Of a stretch of DNA of 64,000 bases, positions 25,048 through 33,426 are shown one piece after another (position 1 is the stretch's first letter; each line of letters opens with the position of its first letter). Both the position numbers and the translations under genes were made by a program. Location of the stretch: contig JAFRTK010000070.1 of NCBI GenBank assembly GCA_017427165.1, positions 1 through 64,000 of the forward strand, read 5' to 3'. The notes beneath the pieces were generated by a model that worked only from the letters and a program-made list of their open reading frames with translations, made no database searches and was not told the origin of the DNA. The stretch comes from Clostridia bacterium. Lineage in GTDB: Bacteria > Bacillota > Clostridia > Christensenellales > Aristaeellaceae.

Positions 25048-25578
25048 TCACTCCCACAACTTCGAGAAATGTTCAATCAGGAAATCGCGGTATGTCAGCT
25101 GCGGATTGTTCAGGGCATAATCCCGCAGGTGATTCGCGTGGTCCTTCTGCTCCGCGGGGTCAATCTCATCATAGCGGTGGATGACCACGTTCCCGGCCTT
25201 TTCTTCTTCCAGGATCGCGGTATAGACATCCGGCACATGTTCATGCAGCACTACGGGCACATCCTCATGGCTTTCCCAGGTATGATCCCGGGTATGCTCC
25301 AGGGTGCCGGCAGAAACCGGCCGGTAGATAAATCCTTCTTTTCCCCCGTAAATGACCCGGAGCTGGTCCGGAAAACGTTCGAAATAGTGCTGGACCCCGT
25401 CCCGCGGTCCCATGGTTACCAGGTTCTCCTCCCGGCTCCTGCAGCAGACCAGGGCATAGACGCGGTCCTCCGTAAAGTAGGCCACCCGGTTCCCGTCCGT
25501 GTGGGATTTCGAATTTGCCAGAATAGTATCCAGCCCGCCGATGATACTGCCGTGGTAAAAGATCCTCTCCTGTTCCAT
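25048..25578 (-). CDS. Conserved-looking protein of unknown function
   Basis: 176 residues from ATG 25578, with GGAGGAGAACGG upstream. The open frame continues to 25662, but those codons lie in the duplicated non-coding segment described at 25618-25860, so they are not part of the gene. No signal peptide or membrane helix. The N-terminus FYHGSIIGGLDTILANSKSH and VAYFTEDRVYALVCC resemble the 'YHGS ... T.D...A' pattern of small ADP-ribosyltransferase-fold proteins, but no catalytic residues can be assigned. Acidic, H-rich C-terminal half (HEHVPDVYTAILEEEKAG). Single gene, convergent with guaA. Function unknown. Confidence 0.7.
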   Translation of the reverse strand: MEQERIFYHGSIIGGLDTILANSKSHTDGNRVAYFTEDRVYALVCCRSREENLVTMGPRDGVQHYFERFPDQLRVIYGGKEGFIYRPVSAGTLEHTRDHTWESHEDVPVVLHEHVPDVYTAILEEEKAGNVVIHRYDEIDPAEQKDHANHLRDYALNNPQLTYRDFLIEHFSKLWE

Positions 25579-25617
25579 CCGTTCTCCTCCGTTATGCCGT
25601 TCTTTCACTGTACCATC

Positions 25618-25860
25618 CCCGAAAAGTACCCACAGTATAGGAAACCCGCTCCCGAAAAACAAGACTTGGATTCATGCGGGCATTCTGCTATAATAGAACC
25701 AGAGAAAAACAACAGCCATTTTATCCCGGCCGCGGGGAAATCCTCCCGGCCGTTTTTCATTTCGCCCTCCTGTCCCATGAGAGTACAGAAAGCCCCCGTC
25801 CTGTGATGCCGGCTGCGCAGCGGATGTGAAATGCCGTGCAGGGATGGATCGAAGGGTTCA
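25618..25860 (+). repeat. Segment copy A: duplicate of the AraC-gene promoter region, broken
   Basis: Aligns along its whole length with 29421-29680. Shared blocks include CAAGACTTGGATTCAT, CAACAGCCATTTTATCC, GTTTTTCAT and CAGGGATGGATCGAAGGG. It carries a good promoter (TTGGAT 25666-25671, 17 nt, TATAAT 25689-25694) and, about 60 nt on, a hairpin plus TTTTT (25727-25757). At its end the AraC gene's start is degraded: GGAGGTGAG became GGATGTGAA and ATG became GTG. Confidence 0.85.
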
Positions 25861-25870
25861 TTGCCGGAAT
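25837..25870 (+). pseudogene. Remnant of the 5' end of the AraC-family gene
   Basis: About 10 codons (reading as MQGWIEGF after a GTG) match the start of the intact AraC-family gene at 29655, then similarity stops. The ribosome site is lost. Left over from the segmental duplication. Confidence 0.6.
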
Positions 25871-26047
25871 CAGGGGCGTCAGCCGCGTCATGAACAGCCG
25901 CTGATCATCCGGATCCGGACTCGTCTGATATGAAAAACAATAAAAATGCAATTTCCTGAACAGTCCGTGAAAACGATTGCTGTAAAGTTTACAGCCTTCC
26001 CGCATGCATTTTCCGGTCGTTTATCGCCCTTTTTAATATATTTTTAC

Positions 26048-26077
26048 TTGAAATCGGTACGTACAGAAGTATATAAT
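26048..26077 (+). promoter_or_regulatory. Sigma-A promoter of the second ABC operon
   Basis: TTGAAA (26048-26053), 18 nt, TATAAT (26072-26077), about 67 nt before the binding-protein start. No palindromic operator is evident nearby. The rest of 25871-26047 is AT-rich and holds no gene I can support. Confidence 0.75.
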
Positions 26078-26143
26078 GATTCCAGTTGGCGCATTGGTTT
26101 GCGTCAGGAGGATTAATTTTATATTTGAAAGGAGAACCGAACC

Positions 26144-27433
26144 ATGAAGAAACTGTTGGCTGTTGTACTTGCTGTAGCTATGCTGCTTGGCATGGTGTCC
26201 ATTGCGAGTGCCGATGACGTCCAGGAAATCACCTGGATGTTCTGGGACGATCTGGAAGCGTCCTCTGACCTGATCACACAGGGCTTTAAGCAGGTGATCG
26301 ATCGTTTCAACGCGGACTATGCCGGAAAGTATCACGTCACTCCCATCACCACCCAGCTGGAGCCCTACTACACTGACCTGAACGCTCTGGTTGACGCGCA
26401 GAAGACCCCCGACGTGTTCATTGTCAGCCCCGGCCCGAACCTGACTGACTATGTGGCGCCCGGAATCGCCGCTCCCCTGGATGAGTATCTGGAAGCGGAC
26501 GGCTGGAAAGACACCTTCGCCGGTGACGCTGTGTTCGCGCAGCAGACCTATGATGGAAAGATCTACGCGATCCCGCTGAACACCGCTGCTGCCTGCGTGT
26601 TCTATAACAGGGAAATCTTCGATGCTGCCGGTGCGACAGTGCCCACCACCTACACCGAGCTGCTCGATGCCTGCGAAAAGATCAAGGCTTACGGCAAGAC
26701 CCCTATCACCATCAGCGCCGGTACGGCCTGGTGCCTGTCCATGCTGGCTGGTTACCTGTGCGACCGCGAAGGCGTTGACCTGAAGGCCCTGAATGCCAAC
26801 GAAGCGAGCTGGGTCAATGAAAAGACCATCGCTGCCGGCGAAAAGCTGGTTGAGCTGTCCCAGTACTTCCAGGAAACCGCGGCCGGTGACTCCAACGATG
26901 ACGCCACCACCGCTCTGTACATGGAAGACGCTGCGATCCTGATCCAGGGTTCCTGGGCCATCGGCCAGATGAACGGCGGCAACCCCGACTTCGAAGCGAA
27001 GTGCGGCGTGTTCCAGTTCCCGGCCATCGAAGGCGGGAACGATCCCAACCGTGTGATCGCGAAGTCTGACTCCCTGGCCATGAGCTCCACCACCAAGTAT
27101 CCGGAAGCCTGTATCGCCCTGATGAAGTACTTCACCGATGATATCGCCCAGAAGTACACCGCTGAAGTCGGCGGCAAGATCCCGGTGACCAAGGTTGAAT
27201 ATGACGCGGACAAGGCTCCTGCCCAGCTGGCCGACGTTATGAAGATCTTTGGTGCTGCCAGCGCAACCTTCGGATTCTACAATGAATCCCTGGTGTCCTC
27301 TGACGCTGGTTCCTATTTCGATGATCAGATGGTTGCGATGTTCCAGAAGGAAAAGACCCCGGAACAGGCATTCCAGGCTGTTCAGGACTGGTACCAGGAC
27401 TACTTCGCCAAGCAGGCGGAAAAAGCGGAATAA
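26144..27433 (+). CDS. Sugar ABC transporter substrate-binding protein (second system)
   Basis: 429 residues. Signal peptide MKKLLAVVLAVAMLLGMVSI with cleavage near ASADD. Family 1 extracellular sugar-binding features: FYNREIFDAAGATVPTTYTE, MEDAAILIQGSWAIGQM and two-domain layout. GAAAGGAG precedes the start. Delivers an unknown sugar to the permeases encoded next. No hydrolase gene accompanies this operon, so the substrate cannot be inferred from context. First gene of a three-gene operon flanked by the duplicated segments. Confidence 0.92.
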   Translation: MKKLLAVVLAVAMLLGMVSIASADDVQEITWMFWDDLEASSDLITQGFKQVIDRFNADYAGKYHVTPITTQLEPYYTDLNALVDAQKTPDVFIVSPGPNLTDYVAPGIAAPLDEYLEADGWKDTFAGDAVFAQQTYDGKIYAIPLNTAAACVFYNREIFDAAGATVPTTYTELLDACEKIKAYGKTPITISAGTAWCLSMLAGYLCDREGVDLKALNANEASWVNEKTIAAGEKLVELSQYFQETAAGDSNDDATTALYMEDAAILIQGSWAIGQMNGGNPDFEAKCGVFQFPAIEGGNDPNRVIAKSDSLAMSSTTKYPEACIALMKYFTDDIAQKYTAEVGGKIPVTKVEYDADKAPAQLADVMKIFGAASATFGFYNESLVSSDAGSYFDDQMVAMFQKEKTPEQAFQAVQDWYQDYFAKQAEKAE

Positions 27434-27447
27434 TATATTCTGTTTGC

Positions 27448-27480
27448 GGCGGGGCTGCTGTGGGCAGCCCCGCCCTTTTT
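27448..27480 (+). terminator. Attenuating terminator between binding protein and permease
   Basis: Perfect 11-bp stem GGCGGGGCTGC (27448-27458) / GCAGCCCCGCC (27464-27474) followed by CTTTTT. Lies 15 nt after the binding-protein stop and 50 nt before the first permease, so it probably lowers permease expression. Confidence 0.88.
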
Positions 27481-27529
27481 GAAAAGCAGCCCGTATCAGG
27501 GCCTCTGATACTGATCAAAGGGGATTAAT

Positions 27530-28429
27530 ATGGAAAAACTGCTGAAAAACAAAACCGCCATTATTCTGTTTATGGCGCCTACGCTGATTCTGTTTACGGC
27601 GATTCTGCTTGTCCCGATAGCCACATCATTCTATTACTCGCTGTGTGACTACGATAAGGCAACACGCGCTTATTCTTTTATTGGTTTTGATAATTTCAGC
27701 AAATTGCTGAAAGATCCGATTTTCTGGATTTCAATCAAGAATTCATTGTTTTTCCTCGTATTCTCCTGCGTTTCCCAGCTGATCTTCGGACTGCTGTATG
27801 CGGCGCTCCTGACCAATATCAAAAAAGGACGGAATTTCTTCAAAAATACCATTTATATGCCCTGCGTGCTTTCATCTGCAGCCCTGGGCCTGCTGTGGGC
27901 GTTTGTGTTCCACGCCAAGGTTGGTATCAATACACTGCTGGCCGGAATCGGCATCAAAGGCCCCGGCTGGTTATATGATATCAAGGGATTTATCACCCTG
28001 CCCATGTGGGTGATCGCATTTGTGGCCCTGTGGCAGTATGTGGGCCAGTCCATGATGCTGTATATGGCCCAGATTTCCGGCATCAACAAATCCCTGTATG
28101 AGGCGTCGTACATTGATGGCGCAACCAAGACAAAAGCTTTCTGGTACATCACGCTGCCGCTGATCAAGCCCATGGTGGGTACCGCCATGAGCCTGAATGC
28201 CATCGGCTCCCTGAAATTCTTCGACCTGATTTACTCCATGCTGGGAGATAAAACGACCAACCTGAAAATGGACGTGCTCGCCACGTTCCTGTACCGCTCG
28301 GGATTCTCTTCCAAGGGCGGAAACCATTACGGCTACGCCAGCGCCATCGGTGTTGTGCTTGTGGCACTGTGCCTGATATCCACATTTGTGATCAACAAGG
28401 TCTTTAAAACGGAAAATTACGAGATGTAA
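27530..28429 (+). CDS. Sugar ABC transporter permease (MalF type, second system)
   Basis: 299 residues with six predicted membrane helices (first: AIILFMAPTLILFTAILLVP). The EAA loop is visible as YEASYIDGATKTKAFWYITL. AAAGGGG precedes ATG 27530. Forms the channel with the MalG-type permease that follows 18 nt after its stop. No ATPase gene in the operon. Confidence 0.92.
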   Translation: MEKLLKNKTAIILFMAPTLILFTAILLVPIATSFYYSLCDYDKATRAYSFIGFDNFSKLLKDPIFWISIKNSLFFLVFSCVSQLIFGLLYAALLTNIKKGRNFFKNTIYMPCVLSSAALGLLWAFVFHAKVGINTLLAGIGIKGPGWLYDIKGFITLPMWVIAFVALWQYVGQSMMLYMAQISGINKSLYEASYIDGATKTKAFWYITLPLIKPMVGTAMSLNAIGSLKFFDLIYSMLGDKTTNLKMDVLATFLYRSGFSSKGGNHYGYASAIGVVLVALCLISTFVINKVFKTENYEM

Positions 28430-28447
28430 GAGAGGAGGATGTCTGAA

Positions 28448-29314
28448 ATGACCGCAGTTACCGCGAAGGCAAAGATCAAAGAAAGCAAACCGAAAGTCAA
28501 GACTTCCACCGTCCTGATTTACATCTTGTTTGCCATTCTGGTGGTCCTGTATATCGCGCCGATCGTGTGGATCGGTATCACTTCCCTGAAAACACGCCCG
28601 GAGATCTATAAGGATCCTTTCGGCCTGCCAACTGTGCTCCAGTGGGAGAACTATTCCTTTGCCTGGAATGCCGGCAAACTGGGAACGGCAATGCTGAACT
28701 CCCTGTTTGTCTGCGTGGTTACCCTGTTTTTTACCATGATGTTCGGTTCCATGTCCGCCTTTGCCATCGGCCGCATGAAATGGAAGCTTTCCGGGGCGGC
28801 GATGATGTATATCCTGATCGGTATGATGATTCCGGTCCACTGTGTGCTGATTCCGCTGTTTGTTCGGTTCGCCGGCGTGGGACTGGACAACAACCTGTGG
28901 GGACTGATCCTGCCATACCTGACGTTCTCGCTGCCGACCTGTGTCTATATCATGACAGGATTCTTCCGCAATATTCCCAACGAATTGCTGGAATCCGCCT
29001 GTATTGACGGCTGTTCCATCTACAGGACCTTCGGTTCCATCTGCCTGCCGCTTTCCCGGACAGGACTGTTCGTTACCGGCCTGATGACGTTCATCGGCAA
29101 CTGGAATGAGCTGCTGCTGGCCATGGTGTTTATCCATGACGACACCCGGAAAACCCTGCCGGTGGCCGTGACCAAGTTTGTTTCGCCCTACCAGACCAAC
29201 TATGAAAAGATGTTCCCCGCGATCCTGATTGCCATTATCCCCTCGATTATCGTTTACAGCCTGTTCAGCAACCAGATTGTTGACGGCCTGACCCAGGGCG
29301 CTGTAAAGGGATAA
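28448..29314 (+). CDS. Sugar ABC transporter permease (MalG type, second system)
   Basis: 288 residues. Start set at ATG 28448 because AGGAGG ends 9 nt before it; an ATG three codons earlier touches the ribosome site and is too close. Six membrane helices (first: VLIYILFAILVVLYIAPIVW), EAA loop ESACIDGCSIYRTFGSICLP. Last gene of the operon; a strong terminator follows 43 nt downstream. Confidence 0.91.
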   Translation: MTAVTAKAKIKESKPKVKTSTVLIYILFAILVVLYIAPIVWIGITSLKTRPEIYKDPFGLPTVLQWENYSFAWNAGKLGTAMLNSLFVCVVTLFFTMMFGSMSAFAIGRMKWKLSGAAMMYILIGMMIPVHCVLIPLFVRFAGVGLDNNLWGLILPYLTFSLPTCVYIMTGFFRNIPNELLESACIDGCSIYRTFGSICLPLSRTGLFVTGLMTFIGNWNELLLAMVFIHDDTRKTLPVAVTKFVSPYQTNYEKMFPAILIAIIPSIIVYSLFSNQIVDGLTQGAVKG

Positions 29315-29356
29315 GATCCGGTGCCGGGGGGCGCAGCAGAAACCAGGTAAAGATGA

Positions 29357-29390
29357 AGCGGACGATTCAGCCTGATCGTCCGCTTTTTTT
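29357..29390 (+). terminator. Intrinsic terminator of the second ABC operon
   Basis: 10-bp perfect stem AGCGGACGAT (29357-29366) / ATCGTCCGCT (29375-29384) followed by six further T. Confidence 0.9.
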
Positions 29391-29420
29391 GCTTTTCCCC
29401 GGGGGGGGGTGTCCGGCTGT

Positions 29421-29680
29421 CCCGGAAAAGTACCCGCGGTATGTGAAAGCCGCTCCCGAAAAGCAAGACTTGGATTCATACGGGCGTTCTGTTATAATAA
29501 AGTCAGAGAATCGCAACAGCCATTTTATCCAGGCCGCGAGGAATATCCTCCCGACCGTTTTTCATCTCTTCCCCACCCGCCCGATGAGAGCACGGAAAGT
29601 CGGGCATCCGTTTTCCCGTCCTGTTATACTGACTGCGCAACGGAGGTGAGTACCATGCAGGGATGGATCGAAGGGCTCCA
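29421..29680 (+). repeat. Segment copy B: promoter region and start of the AraC gene
   Basis: Homologous to 25618-25860. Contains promoter TTGGAT (29470-29475), 17 nt, TATAAT (29493-29498), then about 55 nt later an imperfect GC hairpin and TTTTT (29532-29562). The AraC-family gene starts 93 nt beyond that hairpin. The segment therefore looks like a promoter followed by an attenuator, or a short RNA gene. Preceded by a run of nine or ten G (about 29400). Confidence 0.8.
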
Positions 29681-30485
29681 GGCTTCCATCGACTATATCG
29701 AAGAGAACCTGACCGAGCCGCTGGACATTGTGGAGGTTGCCGCGAAAGCGGCGCTGTCCCCCTTCTACTTCCAGCGGATCTTCGGTGCATTGTGCGGAAT
29801 GACAGTCGGCGAATACATCCGCGCGCGCAGGATGTCGCAGGCCGCCCAGGAACTGGCCCGGACCGGCGCGAAGGTGATCGACGTCGCGCTGAAGTACGGC
29901 TATGATTCCCCGGACAGCTTCACCAAAGCTTTCCTGCGCTTTCACGGCGTTTCCCCGTCCATGGCCCGGGAACCCGGCGCGTCCCTGCGGTCGTTTGCCC
30001 CGCTGCACATCAAAATCTCATTGGAGGGCGGAAGCATGATGGATTACCGTATTGTTGAAAAGGCACCCTTTACGATTGTCGGCGTGAAGCGGCCGTTCAA
30101 TTCCGACACCAGCTACCAGGAAATCCCGAAGTTCTGGGATGAGTGGCTGGCGAAGGGAAAAGACCGGCCGGTCATGGGCACCTTCGGCGTATGCATCGAT
30201 ATGAAGGGCAAGGACTTCGATTACTGGATCGCGGATCTCTATTTCCCCTGGGAGGACGTCCCGGACGGCTGCGAAACCCGGGTGATCCCCGGCAGTCTGT
30301 GGGCGCAGTTCCCCTGCACCATCAAAACACTGCAGGACACCAACACAAAGATCTGGTCGGAATGGCTTCCGGCGCTGCAGGGTTACACCCTGGCCGGGGA
30401 ATACGACATCGAAGTCTATCTTCCCCCGGAAGAGGGCTCCGACGATATGAAGGTGTATATCTGGGTGCCGCTGAACCGGGTATAA
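29655..30485 (+). CDS. AraC-family regulator with GyrI-like ligand-binding domain
   Basis: 276 residues from ATG 29655 (GGAGGTGAG 6 nt upstream); the open frame back to 29409 covers the promoter segment and is not coding. Residues 1-105: AraC DNA-binding domain with two HTH motifs (VAAKAALSPFYFQRIFGAL and VALKYGYDSPDSFTKAF). Residues about 125-276: GyrI/AraC-E-bind domain (YRIVEKAPFTIVGVKRPF, AQFPCTIKTLQDTNTKIWSE, YDIEVYLPPEEGSDDMKVYI), known to bind amphipathic or cationic compounds. Probably a multidrug- or metabolite-responsive activator. Its target is not obvious; it lies beyond the terminator of the ABC operon. Confidence 0.92.
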   Translation: MQGWIEGLQASIDYIEENLTEPLDIVEVAAKAALSPFYFQRIFGALCGMTVGEYIRARRMSQAAQELARTGAKVIDVALKYGYDSPDSFTKAFLRFHGVSPSMAREPGASLRSFAPLHIKISLEGGSMMDYRIVEKAPFTIVGVKRPFNSDTSYQEIPKFWDEWLAKGKDRPVMGTFGVCIDMKGKDFDYWIADLYFPWEDVPDGCETRVIPGSLWAQFPCTIKTLQDTNTKIWSEWLPALQGYTLAGEYDIEVYLPPEEGSDDMKVYIWVPLNRV

Positions 30486-30504
30486 CATTCCGGCGGCAGC
30501 ATAA

Positions 30505-30539
30505 CGGCCGGGAGGAATTCTCCTCCCGGCCGCCTTTTT
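30505..30539. terminator. Bidirectional terminator between convergent genes
   Basis: 12-bp perfect stem CGGCCGGGAGGA (30505-30516) / TCCTCCCGGCCG (30521-30532), then CCTTTTT on the plus strand. Confidence 0.88.
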
Positions 30540-30548
30540 GTCCGTTTT

Positions 30549-31442
30549 TCAGAACAGGTCCAGGGAACTGTCCAGGTAGATTTCCTCCCGGACTTTCAAC
30601 TGGTATTCCGGCTTTGTCATGTAGTACAGCAGGAACTCCAGGACCACCGCGCTGCCCAGGCTCCGTCCTTCGATCTTGAACTGGGAAAACCCGTTCGGCA
30701 TATATACGTCCCGGATTTCCCGGATTCCGATGAACCCGGGGTTTTCCATCGCATCGGAAAACCGGTATCCCCTTTGGGCATACGGGGATACGCAGATATG
30801 GTCTTCACAGTCCTCTCCCCGGTTCTTCCGGGATACATTCTCATAGCAGGCCTTCCGGTCGGGGCAGTCAAACCAGCAGGCCTCGTTGCACAGGAATTCC
30901 ACCTTGCCTTTCCGTTCCGTCGGCAGCGCGGCAAGCCGGTCCAGCGCTTTGTTCAGCCGGAAATCCGGCACCACAAAGCGGAATTCCGGGCGTTCCAGTT
31001 CTTTCTCCAGCTGCCGGAAATCGTCCAGCACCTTGGTGGTGGAGGAAACGAAGTAAAACCCGGGATACTTCTCCCGCAGGTAATCCAGCAGCAGGTCCGA
31101 GGTGAGGATCACCCCGGCGGGCACCGGCCCGCTTTTTTCAAACAGGACGCACAGGCGGTTGCACTCTGGATCACAAAGGTCCCCTTCCCGCAGCAGGGAA
31201 TTGCTGAAGGTCAGCCGGGGCGAGATGCCGTATTCCCGCATCAGCCCTGCCGCGTCCTCCGCCTTCGCTTCCCCGAATCCGGCCCGGCCCCCGTCCCAGC
31301 GGCAACCGGCCGGTGCGCCGTAGACCGAACCGATGGTGCACCAGTCGTAAAACCAGTCCCGGTGATCGTGGAAAAGCGGCAGGAATACCCGGTACAGTTC
31401 ATAAAACTCAAACAGCCCCGGAAGATGATATACCGCCTGCAT
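30549..31442 (-). CDS. U32-peptidase-like protein with cysteine clusters
   Basis: 297 residues from ATG 31442 (GGAG upstream). Cytoplasmic by composition. FLCNEACWFDCPDRKACYEN and EDCEDHICVSPYAQRG contain the cysteine cluster and spacing seen in U32-family proteins, and FSQFKIEGRSL matches their KIEGR motif; the N-terminal part (SPRLTFSNSLLREGDLCDPE) is consistent with a TIM-barrel start. Some U32-related proteins act with radical or Fe-S chemistry on RNA or cofactors, so the cysteines may hold an iron-sulfur cluster. Substrate unknown; single gene, convergent with the AraC gene. Family placement is tentative. Confidence 0.6.
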   Translation of the reverse strand: MQAVYHLPGLFEFYELYRVFLPLFHDHRDWFYDWCTIGSVYGAPAGCRWDGGRAGFGEAKAEDAAGLMREYGISPRLTFSNSLLREGDLCDPECNRLCVLFEKSGPVPAGVILTSDLLLDYLREKYPGFYFVSSTTKVLDDFRQLEKELERPEFRFVVPDFRLNKALDRLAALPTERKGKVEFLCNEACWFDCPDRKACYENVSRKNRGEDCEDHICVSPYAQRGYRFSDAMENPGFIGIREIRDVYMPNGFSQFKIEGRSLGSAVVLEFLLYYMTKPEYQLKVREEIYLDSSLDLF

Positions 31443-31546
31443 CCGTCTGTTTCTCCTTTTCTGTTCCGATTCCGGGATGATTATACCACACCGGCCCACC
31501 GGCATGGTATAATAGGCTGTCAACAAAGCAAACCGGAGGAAACGCC

Positions 31547-32329
31547 ATGCGCGAAAAACTGATGCAGATTGCGAAAACCGCGGGGGACTTCTTCTCCGCC
31601 CGGTCCCTTTCGAGGATTGACCAGAAGGAAGGCCACGCGAATTTCGTCACCAATATCGACCGGGAGGTGGAGGAGTACCTGCAGCAGGCGCTCCTGTCCC
31701 TGGTTCCCGGCTCCCAGGTCATCGGGGAAGAAAAGGAAAACGGCGCCCTGACGGACGCGCCCACCTGGATCGTCGATCCCGTGGACGGAACCACCAACCT
31801 GATCCACGATTACCGGTGCAGCGCCGTGTCCATCGCGCTGTGCGAAAACCGGAAACCGACTGTCGGCCTCATCTGGCAGCCCTGGATGCAGGAGATGTTC
31901 TACGCGGAAGCCGGCCGCGGGGCGGCCATGAACGGCAAGGAAATCCATGTTTCCGAAACCCCGTTTGACCGGGCCCTGGTCGCGTTCGGCACCGCCCCGT
32001 ACCATACGGAGCTGGCGGAAAAGAGCATGGAGCTGGCCCTGGCGTACCTGCATTCCTGCGCGGATGTCCGCCGGAGCGGATCCGCCGCCATCGACCTCGC
32101 CTACCTGGCCTGCGGCCGCCACGACGCTTTCTTCGAGCTGAACCTGAAGCCGTGGGATTACGCGGCCGGAAGCCTTATCGTCCGGGAAGCCGGCGGGGTG
32201 GTTTCCATGCCGCTGGAGCCCGGGGAAATGCGCTATGACCGCTCCGCCGCTATCCTGGCGTCCAATATGGTAATCGCGGATGAAATCCGGGCGGTGTTTG
32301 ACCGGTATACCGGCAGCCTGCGCGCATAA
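31547..32329 (+). CDS. Inositol-monophosphatase family phosphatase
   Basis: 260 residues; full-length family member. Metal-binding motifs: GEE (60-62), WIVDPVDGTTNL (74-85) and WDYAAGSLIVREAGG near the C-terminus. Mg-dependent hydrolysis of a sugar or inositol phosphate, or of a nucleotide such as 3'-phosphoadenosine 5'-phosphate. Cytoplasmic. ACCGGAGGAAACGCC precedes the start. Followed after 52 nt by a HAD phosphatase gene in the same direction, so the two may be co-transcribed. Exact substrate not predictable from sequence. Confidence 0.93.
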   Translation: MREKLMQIAKTAGDFFSARSLSRIDQKEGHANFVTNIDREVEEYLQQALLSLVPGSQVIGEEKENGALTDAPTWIVDPVDGTTNLIHDYRCSAVSIALCENRKPTVGLIWQPWMQEMFYAEAGRGAAMNGKEIHVSETPFDRALVAFGTAPYHTELAEKSMELALAYLHSCADVRRSGSAAIDLAYLACGRHDAFFELNLKPWDYAAGSLIVREAGGVVSMPLEPGEMRYDRSAAILASNMVIADEIRAVFDRYTGSLRA

Positions 32330-32381
32330 CCGCCGTTTCTTCCATGACGGGCAGATAGATATAGCCGGACAAAGGAGCGCT

Positions 32382-33206
32382 ATGGAGAAGACCCTGTATG
32401 TCACCGACCTGGACGGTACGCTGCTGAACCGCCGCGACCGGATCAACCCTTACAGCATCAAGGTCATCAATACCCTGGTGGAAAAGGGTATGCTGTTTAC
32501 CTATGCCACCGCCCGATCCCTGGTGTCCGCGTCCAAAGTCACGGAAGGCCTCACCACAAAGGTTCCGGTCATTGCCTACAACGGGGCCTTTATCTTCCGG
32601 CCCTCCGACGGTGAAATCCTGTCCAGGGAGGATTTCACCCCGGATGAGCGCGCCCTGGTCCGGGAAACGCTGGACCGTTTCGGCATCAGTCCCCTGGTGT
32701 ACTCCTTCATCAACGGGGTGGAAAAGGTCTCCTGGATCCCGCGGGATGAAAACGACGGTATCCGGTACTACCTGTCCCAGCGGCCGGGAGACCCCCGGTT
32801 CCGCCCGGTGGAAACCCGGGACGCGCTGTTTGAAGGCGATATGTTCTATTTCACCTGCATCGGGGAACAGGAAGAGCTGCGGCCGGTCTATGAGTTCTTC
32901 TCCGCCGACAGCCGGTACCGCTGTACCATGCAGCAGGAACTGTACCGCCGGGAATACTGGTGCGAAATCATGCCGGCCCGGGCGTCCAAGGCCAATGCGG
33001 TCCGGAAGCTGAAGGAGATGTGGGGCTGCAGCCGGGTCATTTCCTTCGGGGACGCGGTCAACGACCTGCCCATGTTCCGGGTCTCGGACGAATGCTATGC
33101 CGTAGCCAACGCGGCGGACGAGCTGAAAGCCGCCGCCACCGGGATCATCGGAAGCAATGAGGACGACGGCGTCGCCCGGTGGCTGGCGGAACATGCAGCC
33201 CTGTAA
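32382..33206 (+). CDS. HAD-superfamily (Cof-type) phosphatase
   Basis: 274 residues from ATG 32382 with AAAGGAGCG upstream; an open frame starting at 32280 overlaps the preceding gene and lacks a ribosome site. HAD motif I YVTDLDGTLLNRRDRI, motif II VIAYNGAFIF region, motif III lysine in ARASKANAVRKLKE and motif IV SFGDAVNDLPMFRVSD. The Cof-type C2 cap is typical of sugar-phosphate or flavin phosphatases. Cytoplasmic. Substrate unknown. Confidence 0.93.
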   Translation: MEKTLYVTDLDGTLLNRRDRINPYSIKVINTLVEKGMLFTYATARSLVSASKVTEGLTTKVPVIAYNGAFIFRPSDGEILSREDFTPDERALVRETLDRFGISPLVYSFINGVEKVSWIPRDENDGIRYYLSQRPGDPRFRPVETRDALFEGDMFYFTCIGEQEELRPVYEFFSADSRYRCTMQQELYRREYWCEIMPARASKANAVRKLKEMWGCSRVISFGDAVNDLPMFRVSDECYAVANAADELKAAATGIIGSNEDDGVARWLAEHAAL

Positions 33207-33426
33207 ACCAGGTTTTCCCGGGATCACACGCGGTCATCCCGGCAGGTCAATATATCCGGATAATCGTCTGGCCCGCTGCGTTCAGGATTCACCTTCCTTC
33301 GCAGCGGGCCAGTGATCTATATGATCGAGGAGCTTCTGCAGATCTCTCCTCTGCTGTGGGTTCATCTTACCAGGGCCGCGTTAATGTTTCCTGTTCCTTC
33401 TGTGAAGGATTTATGAAAACTTCCGG
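33207..33426. other. 220-bp region with a 13-bp perfect hairpin and a tiny possible ORF
   Basis: Between convergent genes. Holds a perfect inverted repeat CTGGCCCGCTGCG (33268-33280) / CGCAGCGGGCCAG (33300-33312) with a 19-nt loop and no T-run. On the minus strand a 27-codon frame (33282-33365, MNPQQRRDLQKLLDHIDHWP start) is protein-like in composition but lacks a clear ribosome site. Nothing else seen. Confidence 0.35.

Noticed and set aside
25579..25662. N-terminal extension of the 25048-25578 gene
   Set aside because: The same codons recur as a non-coding stretch near 29466 because they belong to the duplicated segment; the ribosome site points to ATG 25578.
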